Shown here: piece by piece, positions 28,888 through 41,789 of the stretch
Layout of the letters: each line of letters starts with the position of its first letter
How positions within the stretch are numbered: position 1 is the first letter of the stretch
Assembly: GCA_016946835.1 (NCBI GenBank)
Contig: JACVTC010000064.1
Coordinates: 470,001-534,000 of the forward strand
Length of the DNA: 64,000 nt
DNA from: Neocallimastix lanati (nom. inval.)
Lineage: Eukaryota; Neocallimastigomycota; Neocallimastigomycetes; Neocallimastigales; Neocallimastigaceae
Direction: 5' to 3'
Translations under genes and position numbers: made by a program
Notes under the pieces: generated by a model
Database searches by the model: none
What the model was told of the DNA's origin: nothing
The model's input: only the letters and a program-made list of their open reading frames with translations

Positions 28888-29486
28888 TCTAAAAATTGAT
28901 GAATAGGAAGGAAAATAAAGGTAATTTCTTTTATTTTACTATCAAATAAAATAAAAGAGATGTTTTATGAAAGATAATAAACATTTCGATTTAACATTTA
29001 AATATCTTATGTATAAATGAATTGATTTCTTTTACAATAATTTAGACAACATTTGAAGAAATTTTCTGTTAATTCTACTATAATATTAGTATTATAACTT
29101 ATATTCATATCTTTAAACCTATATAATCCAACTAAATCCTAAATTATTGTATTGACAACTAAGATTAAATAAATTTCTAGAATTGAATGAAACTTTGATT
29201 TATCATAATTAGTTCTTTAAATCTCTTATTTTATTACAATATCTGATCAATATGCTTTAATAACATTACTAAATTTTTTAATATTCATTTTTTCTTGATT
29301 ACTTTTTTTTTTTTTTTTTTTAAGTAATATGAGATTCTCTAGCTCAAAAATATTTAAATATTAACAGGAATATATTTAATAAGATGTTTTATCATACAAT
29401 ATTAGATTATTTTATCCATTTCCATAAGTATTTAATTTTTTGTAAAGAAGGTGATAAGCTAGCAAAAGGAAAAGAAAATGAAGATT
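28649..29486. other. A/T-rich spacer
   Basis: T runs near 28851-28883 and 29306. No coding frame or RNA gene recognised. Confidence 0.55.
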
Positions 29487-29496
29487 TCAAGAAAAA

Positions 29497-30071
29497 GTTT
29501 CGAACCGGGTTCTATCCTGGTTATTAATCCGTGGGCTAAAATATATAAGGCTCATGGTTCCGTCCCACTTTTTACAGAATATAGTGGTTAAGGTTACAGG
29601 TAAGTATTTCTCCTCTCCTTATATATATATTATTCTTATTCTTCTAAGTAATATAGCCAAGATACTGTCTTAACTGTGGGCCTGAGAGAGTTGCGTAAGT
29701 ACTGTCATTTAATTCTTTTCATAGGAATATATACGCATGTAGATATATTCCACAAAAAGTAATCTTTCTGACTAATATGCAATTACCAAGTGAACTAGTA
29801 TGTATCTCATTGGCGTTAAGTTATACTGGCCTCTCTTCAAAGGGAAGTTAGGAACTGAAGAGGCACTCCGAAAAAAAGCCTACTGGAAAATTCTCAACAA
29901 CAATATACATATCAAAGTGCCAATGCTGAACAATCAGAAAGACAGTCTGACAGGGACAATATCCTCCTATGTTAAAGCATACCAAAGTGTTGTGGCTGCT
30001 TCATTATTCCCATGCCTTGAAGGGGGCTAAAGGGAGGTACACGCTGGAAGTAAAAAAAAAAAAAAAAAAAA
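29497..30071 (+). mobile_element. PolyA-tailed retroposed sequence (SINE-like or processed copy) with short flanking repeat
   Basis: Begins GTTTCGAACCGGGTTCTATCC and ends in an A run (30049-30071). It is flanked by the 10-bp direct repeat TCAAGAAAAA (29487-29496 and 30072-30081). The sequence is much richer in G/C than its surroundings. It contains a perfect splice-donor-like ACAGGTAAGTAT near 29596 and a 76-codon open frame at 29800-30030 with no recognised family. The structure (unique body, A tail, target-like duplication) fits LINE-mediated retroposition in trans. The source is unknown: it could be a SINE, a processed transcript or a LINE tail. Confidence 0.5.
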
Positions 30072-30260
30072 TCAAGAAAAAATTCAAAAGTATGTACGGT
30101 AGAATTTCTTTTTAATTATAATACTTTTTTTTTTCTTTTCTTTTTTTTTTTTTTTTTTTTTATCTATTTTTTAAAAAACTAAATTTTTATTTTAATATTT
30201 TTATATTTTTATATTTTTATTCTTGGTTTTATTAGTTTTATTGGTATTATTGTTTTTATT

Positions 30261-30311
<51 letters not shown>

Positions 30312-30360
30312 AAAAGTATTGTTATTGTATATGAAAAAGTTAGAGTAATGAGAATTAAGA

Positions 30361-30560
30361 TTTTCTAAAATTCTTTAATTACATTATTAAATATAATTGT
30401 TTGAAGTGATAAATCATTTCTGAATGAAATGCAAAAGATAAAGTATAGGATGAAAACCTTAGGAATAGGGTATATACATATAAAGATGAAAAGAAAGATC
30501 TTCGTACGAATTGAATTGAATAAGGTTAAGTGTTTAATTATTATTCTAGTTAACCTACTT

Positions 30561-30619
<59 letters not shown>

Positions 30620-32620
30620 CAGGGAAGAGAATACATTTCCATAACTTTATTAATTTTATTATAAAAAAATACGTGTAGGTGAAAAGTACATTTGAAATCA
30701 AAAAATAAAAATAAAAGTTAAAAAAAAAAAAATAAAAAAGCACAAAAATACTATGTATTTCGGCCAGTTGTACTATGCGGGAATTTTTCCCTTCCTAACA
30801 AATAAAAAGAAATAAAACCTAGAAGTTAACATCTTTAAAAAAGATAGTGTGGTGTCCACTAAACTCTCTCCCGGATTCATCATTTATTGAATTACTAGGG
30901 CGAGATTCACCCCTTCGTAGAAATATATGATGATCCTATATTATCATTATGCCTTATTAGTACGACGTCGATGCTCTTGGTTAAGTTTGGTAATTTGAAA
31001 TACCTATCAAATAATAGCACAAACGAACTACTTATGATAGGAATTGCCCTTGTTAAGAATTCCGTCAAGCCCACAATTTTTGGAACAGGTGACTCAGATG
31101 AACCTTTGAAAAAGTAGTTCATTTAATTGTCTCTGTACCCCACTATCGAAATGTAGCTCATTTAAAACTAAAGTCCCACCAAGAAGGAACAAGAATATAT
31201 ATAATGATTGATATAATCTTCAAAATCAGATATAGAGTCATAGGAAGAAAGAGGATTAAACGCTCTAATCTTCCTAATGAATAAAACATAGAGATCATTG
31301 ATGAAATTTAAAGAATTCCATCTAAAAGGAAGCAAGAGCATTACATTTAAAAATCCAATGCTCAAAAGATTGATTACCTTCGCCACAACAGGGGCAAGTC
31401 TTGGGACAATCTTCTGAAACTCTACCTATTCTAATAGCAATAGTAGTATTGTATTTATAATCACAGTGTAAACGTATAATCCACGAAAACCCTAAGTTGA
31501 GTTGGGGATATTTTTAAGCTAAGCATAATTATAGATTTATTATTTGAGAACTTGTTACTATCATAGTTTTGACCTTTAATACTTTGAAATTTGGAAATTG
31601 ATTTCCAGTAACGTTCTAAAATATCGTCATATTTTACACATTTATATTTTTTGATTTTTTTATGTAGTGTTCTAGATTCTTTAGGGTTAGATTTAATAAG
31701 ATCATTTATAATACAGTTTGATTTACTCCATTTTGCAAATGATTTAATCTGTAAGGCTGCGCAGATACCAGTAATAGGAGGGATGCTTAGATCTCGAGAT
31801 AAAGCATAAGTACTCATAGTAGAATTATGTCGAATATAGTCATTGTTTTCCGAATTCGTTTTACCATTTTTAGAGAAGGAACCGATACACCAAAATAGAC
31901 CAGTATTTATTAATGTTTGAATTCTAGTCGTTCTAGATTTGTTTGAACCAAGTAAAGGAGAATAATAAATAACTTTACTAATAACAGAGGATTGAAGTAC
32001 TTTTTTACTTGTATACAATAGGAATAAGTTTATTTGAAAAGAAACGTGTAAATGAAAGAAGGGTTTTTCTAACTTTAAAATGCATGTGAGATATAATGTG
32101 TTTTAATAAGAGATCATCTGAAAAAGGAATACCAAGATAAATATAATTAGAAATTTTAGGAATAGCATTCATTCCTAAATAGAAGGTTGGGTCATTATAG
32201 TTTGGAGGAGATTTGGAAGTTCATTGGTTTTATAACCACAGTTGCACTTTTTTTCAATACCTAAAGTCATTTCATTTAAGTTAGCTCATTTATATGTACC
32301 TATTTTAAAAAAATTTCTAAATTTTTTTGCACTTGGAGCAATGAGAACAACATCATCAGCAAAGAGTCCACCACAATACTTTTTTCTTCCAATATTAACA
32401 CCATACTTTTCACAGTCATTTAGTAAATCATTGTTAACCTACTTAAATGAAAGACATGTCGAAGAAATAATTTCATTTTTTTTTTTTATTGGGAACAATT
32501 AAAACAATGTCATCTAAAATAAAACACCATATCATTTATTTATTTATTTATTATCTTTTTATTTCCAATACTAATACCATATTTCTAAAAATTTTATAAA
32601 AACATAACACATCAATTTCT
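30361..32620 (-). mobile_element. Decayed LINE fragment (E), split by insertion D
   Basis: The pieces 30361-30548 and 32449 to about 32620 are similar to other LINE copies here. The left piece aligns by eye with 42240-42385, sharing TTGAAGTGA and GTGATAA..TCTGAATG words and GATCTTC..AATAAGGTTAAG. The right piece encodes the Asp-Asp-Ile-Val-Leu-Ile region just after the RT catalytic core. Element D has inserted between them. Many stops; no function expected. Confidence 0.6.
30565..32432 (-). mobile_element. 5'-truncated LINE copy (D) with 16-bp target-site duplication
   Basis: A 53-T run (the polyA tail on the minus strand) is followed by TAGACAGGGAAGAGAATACA, the same 3' end as element B. 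The duplication GTTAACCTACTTAAAT flanks it at 30549-30564 and 32433-32448. Coding remnants on the minus strand are the end of the RT domain with the C-G-G-L-F-A-D-D core (~32350-32400), a connector (32018-31461) with SRDLSIPPITG, a Cys/His zinc-finger-like segment (~31330-31420), and the C-terminal region 31122-30907 (PVPKIVGLTEFL, later IDVVLIRHN). The frame is broken in several places, so the copy is inactive. Confidence 0.9.
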
Positions 32621-32991
32621 TTTCAATTTATAAATTTGAAAAATTGATTATATCAATTTTTTTTTTTTTTTTATTTTTTAATATTTAATATTTAATTTTA
32701 ATTAAATATATATTTAATTATTATTATTATTATTATTATTATTTAATATTAATTAATACAGAAATAGTAATATAATTTTATGAATGTTTTAATAATAATC
32801 ATAATCATAATAAAAAAATAAATTAAAAAAAAAAAATAATTTTATATATATTATAGATATAATATTTATATATTTAATATTATTCCTATAAAAATTTTTT
32901 GTTAATCTTATTTAATCTTTTTTTTTTTTTTTTTTTTTTTTTTATAAATTACTTAAAATTAATATTTTAAAAAAAAATAATTTATTATTTA

Positions 32992-33043
<52 letters not shown>

Positions 33044-33639
33044 TTAAAATTAATATTTAAAAAAAAAATAATTTATTAAATAGTGATAAAGAAAGGGAAA
33101 GGGAGTTCAAAAGAAGAAAAATACATTACTATTTTAACATATATATATATATAATTCTTTTTTATTTTTATTTTTTAATTTTTATTAGATAGTAAACATA
33201 TTTACTTTTAGATAATAAGTTCAAAAATATAAAATAATATTGATATATTTTAAAAATAATATAAATTAATTAAATAGCTAAAAAAAAAACAATTTTTTTT
33301 TATTATTTTATTTTTATTTTTATTATTATTATTATTATTTTTTTTTTTGGTAGTTTATATAAACTTTTTATTTATTTTTTTTTATTATATTATATTATTT
33401 TAATATTTTTTATTTTTATTTTTATTTTTATTTTTTTATTTTATTTTATTTTATTATTATTATTATTTTGGGTTAGTTTTGTATTTAAAGAATTATATAT
33501 TTTATCATTTAATATTATTATAATAATTTTTAATTGTAAATGATAAAATATAAAAGTTTTTAATTTATGATTTTTTTTTTTTTTTTGGGAGGGGGATTCT
33601 GAATTTTGTTTTTGTTATTTAAACTTTTATTCTTTTATT

Positions 33640-33695
<56 letters not shown>

Positions 33696-33915
33696 TTATA
33701 GGTTTAAATACTTAATGTATTTTTTTTTTATTTTTAATTTTTTTTTTTAGTTTTGTTTTTGGTGTTGGAAAGTTTATAATACATTCGATAAGCTTATATA
33801 TATAATATACATATTTAGAAGAATATTTTTATTTTTTTAGTTTCAACTATTTTATTAATTTTATTTCTATAATAATATATATATAATTTATCCTTTTTCT
33901 TTATCTTTTCTTTTG

Positions 33916-33966
<51 letters not shown>

Positions 33967-34369
33967 TTTTAAAAAAATTAATATCAAAAAAAAAATAATA
34001 TATTATACATTTAATAAATGCAATTTTTTTTTTATTGTTATATAATAATAAAAAAAAATATAAAATAAGATAAAACAAAAATTGAAAGTCATAAGAAAAA
34101 AGAAAAAATTAAATTAAATAGTTGAACTTTATATATAATATATAAATTTAATAAATATTATTACTAACGTTTGGAATTGGAATATTATATATATTTATAA
34201 TATCTTATATCGAATGCCGTATAAATAAATGATTATAAAACAAGTTTATTAATTTTAATGATAATGATGTATCATCATTTTTTTCTATCAATGATGATGT
34301 TGATGATTTTAAATGATTATATGAATTATAAAAATGTAATAAACTTATTTTTAATTGAGGGCCATATAG
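32621..34369. other. A/T-rich spacer with very long T runs
   Basis: Pure T runs near 32920-32943, 32999-33036, 33644-33693 and 33919-33961, all with T on the plus strand. No coding frame was recognised. The 3' UTR of the PRL gene lies at the right edge. Confidence 0.65.
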
Positions 34370-35101
34370 TCAATTGACAACGCCTACTTCTTGAGAACTT
34401 TTTGTTTTGGATTTAAATAACTTATTAAAGGAGAAAATCTTTGTAGAGTGACGAACTTCACCACTAGTTTTAGATTTATTTGTAGCTCTCTTCTTTAAGC
34501 TGTCGGAAGAATGACGTTCTTTTTTACTTTTGATTAAGCTAAATTTGTTGGACTTTTTACTGTATTGGCCTCTCTTATATTTATCCAAAAAATCTAATTG
34601 ATTAGTATTGAATGCTCCTCTACGATAACGTCTGATATGTTCAACGGCTTGTAATGGCTTCATACCTGCTTCAATTAAAGCGATAGCTACAAGAACGGGA
34701 GCACGACCTAAACCAGCTACACAATGAACAGCAATTGTTGGATTTTCAGTATTCATTTCTTCATTAACATTTTGTTCTTTTCTAATTTGCTGTAATGAAC
34801 CAAACTTCTTTTCAATTAAATTAAGCCAATTATTAATAATATTTGCTGGAGGAACCGCACCATCACGAAATTGCCAATCATGAACATTAATATTGTTCTC
34901 AGATAGCAGCATAGTACTGTAAGTTGGTTCACATACTCTAACAATATCTGATACTCTATTTCTCTTAAATTCTCTTAAATATTGTGGGAGTGTATTATCT
35001 GTTGGACAATCTAAGATTAAAAAGTTCATATTCTTGTAAGAAATGAATGATAAAATCTTAGATAATGGGATACTAGCCATTTTGTAAGAACTTTGAGACA
35101 T
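34370..35101 (-). CDS. PRL-type (PTP4A) protein tyrosine phosphatase
   Basis: Single-exon gene, 243 aa. Dual-specificity/PRL-family phosphatases sit at membranes and also bind CNNM magnesium transporters in animals. The active-site loop HCVAGLGRAPVLVA (Cys ~126, C-x5-R) carries the PRL-typical Ala after Arg. The general-acid loop is DWQFRDGAVPP, equivalent to the PRL WPFDDGAPP. NNWLNLIEKKFG and VEHIRRYRRGAFN.QLDFLDKY match the family to its usual end near residue 180. A ~65-residue Lys/Ser-rich tail follows, and the protein ends in GVVN. The C-terminal CAAX prenylation box that defines animal PRLs is absent, and no downstream exon encoding one was seen. Start: first Met. A second Met at residue 8 is possible. 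Confidence 0.92.
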   Translation of the reverse strand: MSQSSYKMASIPLSKILSFISYKNMNFLILDCPTDNTLPQYLREFKRNRVSDIVRVCEPTYSTMLLSENNINVHDWQFRDGAVPPANIINNWLNLIEKKFGSLQQIRKEQNVNEEMNTENPTIAVHCVAGLGRAPVLVAIALIEAGMKPLQAVEHIRRYRRGAFNTNQLDFLDKYKRGQYSKKSNKFSLIKSKKERHSSDSLKKRATNKSKTSGEVRHSTKIFSFNKLFKSKTKSSQEVGVVN

Positions 35102-35844
35102 TTTGAATGATTTTTTTTCTTTTTTTTAATTATTTATAAATGAAATATACTATTGTTTTTATTTATTTCTTTTAATATAAATAAGTATTGTAATTTGAAA
35201 ATTTAATAGTTTTTGGTTTATAAAGTTATTGTGTATTTAATAATAATTAATCTTTTTAAAATTTTAATTTTTATTAACTGGTAGGATAATTTCTAAAATA
35301 ATAAAAAACAAGAAAAATATTGAAAGTTAAAATAATTTTATAAATATATCTTACGTTTTTGCTTTTATTCTTTTTTTAAAAAAAATTAAATATAATTTGA
35401 ATTTCCTTAAGTATTTTGATTTAAATAAAAAATATTTATATCTAATATTAATTTATTGTTTTAAATAATTATTTTGATAAATATCTATTTTTAAATTTAA
35501 ACAAAAATAATAAAATTATTCTTCAATATTGTTGATATGGATTGATAATTTAATTTAAAGATAATTTATATTTCTTTTAACTAATACTTTTTATTATTTC
35601 CTTTTTATATAAAAATGTATTTATAAAAAGGAAAATTAAAAAAAAAAAGGTTTTATTATAATTTATACTATTTTGATAATTATTTCTTATTATTTTTTTT
35701 TTTTTTTGAATATAAAAAATTTGTTAATTTATTTTAAGAAAAGTCTATTGAAGTAAATATATTTAATTTTTTTAAAAAATATTATTTCATAACCTTTAAG
35801 GTATAATTTATAAAATATTAATTGATTTTTTTTATCTTTAACTC
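35102..35844. other. A/T-rich upstream region of PRL gene
   Basis: Presumed promoter and 5' UTR of the phosphatase gene. No distinctive element seen. Confidence 0.5.
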
Positions 35845-35979
35845 TTAACCACCATCATCTACTAACGAATCACAGAATTGAATTAAGCTTCTATCTGTGA
35901 CACTCTTTGAAATCTTTAATGAAAGCAAAGCGTTGTAGACGTTTGGTAAATTCTGTATAGAATAAAAATCTTCTACCAT
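35845..35979 (-). CDS. Short coding-like ORF, possible exon or gene fragment
   Basis: 44 codons from ATG to TAA with ordinary protein composition (MVEDFYSIQNLPNVYNALL ... ISKSVTDRSLIQFCDSL). It lies in a ~200-bp patch that is less A/T-rich than its surroundings. I do not recognise the family. It could be a terminal exon, a small protein, or the remnant of a lost gene upstream of PRL. Confidence 0.3.
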   Translation of the reverse strand: MVEDFYSIQNLPNVYNALLSLKISKSVTDRSLIQFCDSLVDDGG

Positions 35980-38214
35980 TTAGTATGTGACGATATTACT
36001 ATTATTCTTTGTCCCAGATTGGGAACTTTTTTTATTTAATAAGGGTATTTTGGAAAAAAAAAAATAAATAAATAAAAAAAAAGAGAGAATTTAAATTATT
36101 CTTTTTATTGTCTTTAAAAAGATAATGAAAAAAATAATTTATTTCTTGATATATATATTAGGAATATTTTAAGAATTTCTATATATATAAATATTATTAA
36201 TATATAAAATATATTAATAGAAAAAGAAAAAGTATATAATTAATAAATCAGTATTATTCATTCTGTATAAAAAATAAATAAACAAATAAATTATTCATAT
36301 TTATAATTTATATACTTTTTATTATCTGCTTTTATTTAATTCTTTTGTTCCTTTAATTGTTTTTACTTTTAAGTTTTCTTATATTTGTTTATATAAACCT
36401 TTTGCTTTTTTTTTTTAATTAAAAAATATTTTTTTTAATAGATTACTATTAGATGAATAATTTAAAAATAAAAAAAAAAATATTAAAATATTTTTTTATT
36501 AATACCTATAAAACTGTAAAAAAAAATTTTTTTTTTAAATGATTTTATTGAATATTTGATGATTTTCAAAAATATTTGATTATTTGGAAAACTTTATTAA
36601 ATAATTAATCATTATTTCTAATTATTAATCATTCATTATTTCCATTATTTATTAAAAGAATTTTATTATTTATTAGAAATATTTTATTATTTATTATAAT
36701 TTATTTATTATTATAAATTTTTTATTACTTTTATTTATTATTCATTATTTAATTTTTTTTTTTTTTTTTTTAATTATTCAAAATAATTAATAGCTTTATT
36801 AAAATTAATTAGTAATATTTGTTCTAATTTAATTCTAATATAAATTAATATATTTGTATCATATATTAATATAAATATCTTTTATATTATTTTATACTTC
36901 AATAAATATTATAATTAGCTAGACAATTTTTTTTGTTAGAGGCTTATATTATTATATTTGAATATATAAATATATAAAACTATATATATAATATAAATTT
37001 ATATTTATTTTAATATATTATATAATATAATGTTAATGTATTTTTTAATTTTTAGTTTCTAACTATATATAAAATTATACAAATAAAGAAACAAAATATT
37101 ATATATATCATCAATAATAAAACAAATATATATTCTATATATATATTTCATTTAATATTATGTTTTGTAATATATTATCATATTAAATTTAAAATGTTTT
37201 ATATTAAAAATATAATTTTAATATTATGTATATTGAATACAAAATAATATATGGATAAAATATATATAAAATTTATATTAAATATTAATATTAATTTTTA
37301 TATATTACAATGCATAATGTATATGAAAGTTTAAATTATAGAAAATTAATTAATAAATATTTTTAACAGAAAAAAATTATTTTTTTTATTTATATATTAA
37401 ATGATGAAAATTTAAAGAATTATTAGAATCGTTTTGTAATTACATTACGTTATGTCAATTAACCATTAACACAAATTAATAAATAAATAAATAAATAGAT
37501 AGATGAATTAATAAATAAATAAATAAATATAAATATATAAATAAATTGTTAAATAAATATATTTATTAATACATCAGATAAAGAAATTTTAATTTTAATA
37601 TTTATTAATTTTTCATTTTTATTTTCTATTTTATTTATTATTATATTTAACTACTATTTACTATCTAGTTTTATTTATTACTTTATTACATTACATATAT
37701 ATTTATTTTGACTAAATATAATATTATATTATTTATATTATTATTTTTATTATTATTTATTTTTAATATTGAAAATAATATGAATGCTCAAAAATAAATA
37801 ATGACAGAGGATAAATAAATAACCTATATTAATAATATTTATTAATAAAAATTAAATACATGCTTATTATTAGCTAGTTAATATATGAAAAGGTTGATTA
37901 TAAAATGGCCTTTTGGATATTTGATGAAATTATTTGAAATTTTAGATAATTCTAGTCATTAATAGATTATTGTATGAAAAGATTTATAAATTATAAAATA
38001 TAATATTTATAATATTTGCATCTTGTATATTCTTATTTTTATTTCTAATTATTTAGTTATATATTAATTTTATTTAGTAAAACTTCAATTTTCCATTTAT
38101 CTATTAAATAAACATTCATTTATTTATTTTGTATTATATAATAAAAATTATTTGTTTAATAATAAAATAATATTTAAAAATAATATTAAGAAATTTAAGA
38201 AATAAATGAATAAA

Positions 38215-38264
<50 letters not shown>

Positions 38265-39250
38265 TAAATAATAATATAAAATAATAATAATAATGGATAA
38301 ATAGAAAATATTTATCAAATCTAATCTAAATAATTTGAAACTTTAATAAATTTATTATACTTCATAAGAAGAATTATTAAAAAAAATAATATATAGATAA
38401 ATAATTAATAAATATATATTAGTTTTTTTAATGATTCTTCTTATAAACTAAAATTAAAAAGATTATATAAGAAAAAAAAATTTTTGATATATTTTTTTAT
38501 TTCTTTTGTTTTATATATATGAATTTATTTAAAAGAAAGGTGTAATACTAATAAAATTATAATACTTATATATATTTTATTTTATTATAATATTTTACTT
38601 TTTTTTTTAAAAAAAGTAAAGTTTTTTTTTTTTAGTTGGAAGTTTAATAATTAATAAAGGATAATATTCAAACATGATTTTTTTTAAAAAAAAAATAATA
38701 AAAGCTTGAATTAGTTTATATATAATTAATAATAATTTTAAAGTATGTCATTTTTTTAATGTAATATATAATTATTATTTTTATATACTATAGTAATAAT
38801 GAATTAAACTTTTTCGATAAAAAAAAGGTTTAATAATATATATAGAGAGTAAAAAAAAAAAAAAAAAACTATTAATAATTATCTATACGTATGTTTAGTC
38901 AGCTTTTTTTTAATAAAAAAAAAAAAAAATAAAATAAACTTACAATAATTAATATAATAATTATATAAAGTATTTTAAAGATAATTATAAATTTTAATAA
39001 TTTAAATTAAGTATGTATGTCTTATATATTCTTATTTTTTTTATTTTTTTTATTAATTATTGATTATTTTATTTTATTTTATTCAATCTGTTCTTTATAA
39101 TATTTCAATTAAATCAATGTAAAAAATAATATTTATAAATTAGAAAAATAAAGTAGATAAGACTTTAAGGTTAAAAATTAAATTTAGAAATTTATGTTAT
39201 AATATTTAGGATATGAAATTTTAAAGTATATTTTTTTAAAAGTTTTTTAG
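35980..39250. other. A/T-rich spacer
   Basis: About 3.3 kb of simple A/T sequence with short AAAT and AAT repeats (37480-37530, 38205-38300). No coding region or RNA gene was recognised. Confidence 0.7.
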
Positions 39251-39259
39251 AATTTCTAT

Positions 39260-39484
<225 letters not shown>

Positions 39485-39859
39485 AAGTATTATTGAAAAG
39501 TTTTATTTAAAGGTCATTATAGAAAAATATATATTAAAATATATATATAATATACATTTCTTATTTTTTTATATTTTTTGTGTTTTTTTGTCGTAAATTT
39601 TTTTTTTTTATTATATTTTTAAGGTTTTATTCTTCAAAAAAAAATTATGTAACACAAAGATATTATTGATTTTATTGGCTGAAAATTTTTAATTTATTTT
39701 TTTTCTAAGCTAAAATTCTAAAAAAAGTTAAAATATGGAAAAATTATTAAAAAAAAAAAAAATAAAACCAGTAAAAACTTAATCAGCTTATGATCAAGGC
39801 AGTATTGATAATTTGGTAAAAATAATAAAAAAATAAATATATATATATATAAATAAATA

Positions 39860-40425
39860 GATAACAATAACAATAATAATAATAATACAAATAATAATAA
39901 TAATAATAATATAATAATAATAAAATAATAATATTTTCTATATTTTTAATTATAATAATAATATAATAATTCTAATTTTTAATAATAATAATAATAATAA
40001 TAATATAATAATTTCTAAATTTTTAATTATAATAATAATAATAATAATAATAATATTTTCTATATTTTTAATTATATTAAATAATAATAATAATAATAAT
40101 AATAATATAATAATTTCTAAAATTTAATAATAATAATAATAATATAATAATTTCTAAATTTTTAATTATAATAATAATAATAATATTTTCTATATTTTTA
40201 ATTATATTAAATAATAATAATAATAATATAATAATTTCTAAAATTTAATAATAATAATATAATAATTTCTAAATTTTAATTATAATAATATAAAAATTTA
40301 ATAATAATAAAATAATAATAAAATAATAATATTTTTCTATATTTTTAATTATAATAATAATAATATAATAATTCTAATTTTTAATAATAATAATAATAAT
40401 ATTTTCTATATTTTTAATTATATTA

Positions 40426-40456
<31 letters not shown>

Positions 40457-40578
40457 TAATAATTCTAATTTTTAATAATAATAATAGTAATATAATAATA
40501 ATTCCTAAATTTTTAATTATGATAATAATGATAATATGATAATAATAATAATAATAATAATAATTTCTAAATTTTTAA

Positions 40579-40609
<31 letters not shown>

Positions 40610-40640
40610 TATATTTTCTAAATTTTTAATAATAATAATA
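39860..40640. repeat. Compound AAT repeat with recurring spacers
   Basis: Runs of AAT alternate with two recurring spacers, TTTCTATATTTTTAATTAT and TTTCTAAATTTTTAATTAT, at irregular spacing. This gives a higher-order minisatellite structure about 780 bp long. Confidence 0.85.
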
Positions 40641-40643
40641 ATT

Positions 40644-41420
40644 GTTAAGAGTCAGGAATTTGTGATTTATAGTTATGTCAACTTTATTCATATAAGAGTT
40701 ACAAGCACTTAATCATTCTAAAAGGCTTTTATATTACATCGTATCTTAATAGATTAATTATATTACATCAATAATCAACCTTTTGTTTTATAGTTCAATG
40801 TACTCCTTATTGTCCCTTTCATGAGTTTCATAAAGTTAATCAACATTAAGTCCTTTATCATTTGTAATATATGTCTCTAGGATGGGTTGATATTGAAGTG
40901 AAGTGCTTCTTTTCCCTATATTTAATTTAAATTATCTTGAATTCGCTTGCTATTTTCCTCATATATTTTCTTCTTATTTTCTTTAATGCCATAGAAAGAT
41001 TCCAAGTCATTAATAACTTCTTCCAATGAAGGATATTTTTCATTGTTATCTTCAGATGTAGATGAGCTTTCCAAATCTTTATTATGCTCAACCTCATTTT
41101 AATCCTCTTCTTCAAATTCATTTATTTGGAACTATTGGATAATTTGACGAGGTTCTCAGGATGAAGTTAATACACACAAACAAAGGAAATTTTTTTTGAC
41201 TCCTTTTTCTTTTTGTAAAGCATTCTATAATTTTTAATGTCTAAATTCTCTTGATTGAGCTTATCAATATCTTTAAGCTATTTTTTCAACTTCCTAAAAT
41301 TAATAACTGATGTCATTTTATTTAAGTGATTTAGTATTCTAAGAAAGAAACAATAAAAACGATATTTATATTCATGAAAACGATGGGTTATAGGTTAACC
41401 AATGTTCCATTTTACATATT
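40644..41420 (-). mobile_element. Possible retroelement remnant, family uncertain
   Basis: A less A/T-rich block with coding-like, Lys/Glu-rich sequence on the minus strand (about 41320-40930). Its left edge at 40644 reads TGTTAAGAGTC, an LTR-edge-like word. It may be a broken piece of an LTR element. It is fragmentary and carries several breaks. Confidence 0.25.
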
Positions 41421-41789
41421 TATGTTATTTTTAATGCTATAAATTTGTTGATTAATAATAATACTATTATAAATGGCTATTTCTGTAGTAAAACTTATAT
41501 GTACTACTTTTATATGTATTCAATTATGATATATTCGTTCATTGTGATTATTTTCTTTGGACCAATAATTAATGTAAAAAATAATTATATAAAAAGTATT
41601 TAAAATTATTATGTATTTCTAGACTTTCCTTTTTTATGTAAAAAAAAAAATAATCACTGATATTATACTAATTTTAACCCTATTTTCTTATAGGTCCGAA
41701 ATCCTATACTAGGGTACAAATTTCTTAGAAATAGAGTAGATGATAGATCCATTATATCAAATGGAATAACATCTAAGGATATACAACAC
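41421..41789. other. A/T-rich spacer
   Basis: No gene recognised. Confidence 0.5.

Noticed and set aside
29485-29620. tRNA gene or tRNA-derived head (TTCGAACC and AGTGGTTAAGG words)
   Set aside because: The B-box-like word comes before the A-box-like word on the plus strand, and no cloverleaf can be drawn around either.
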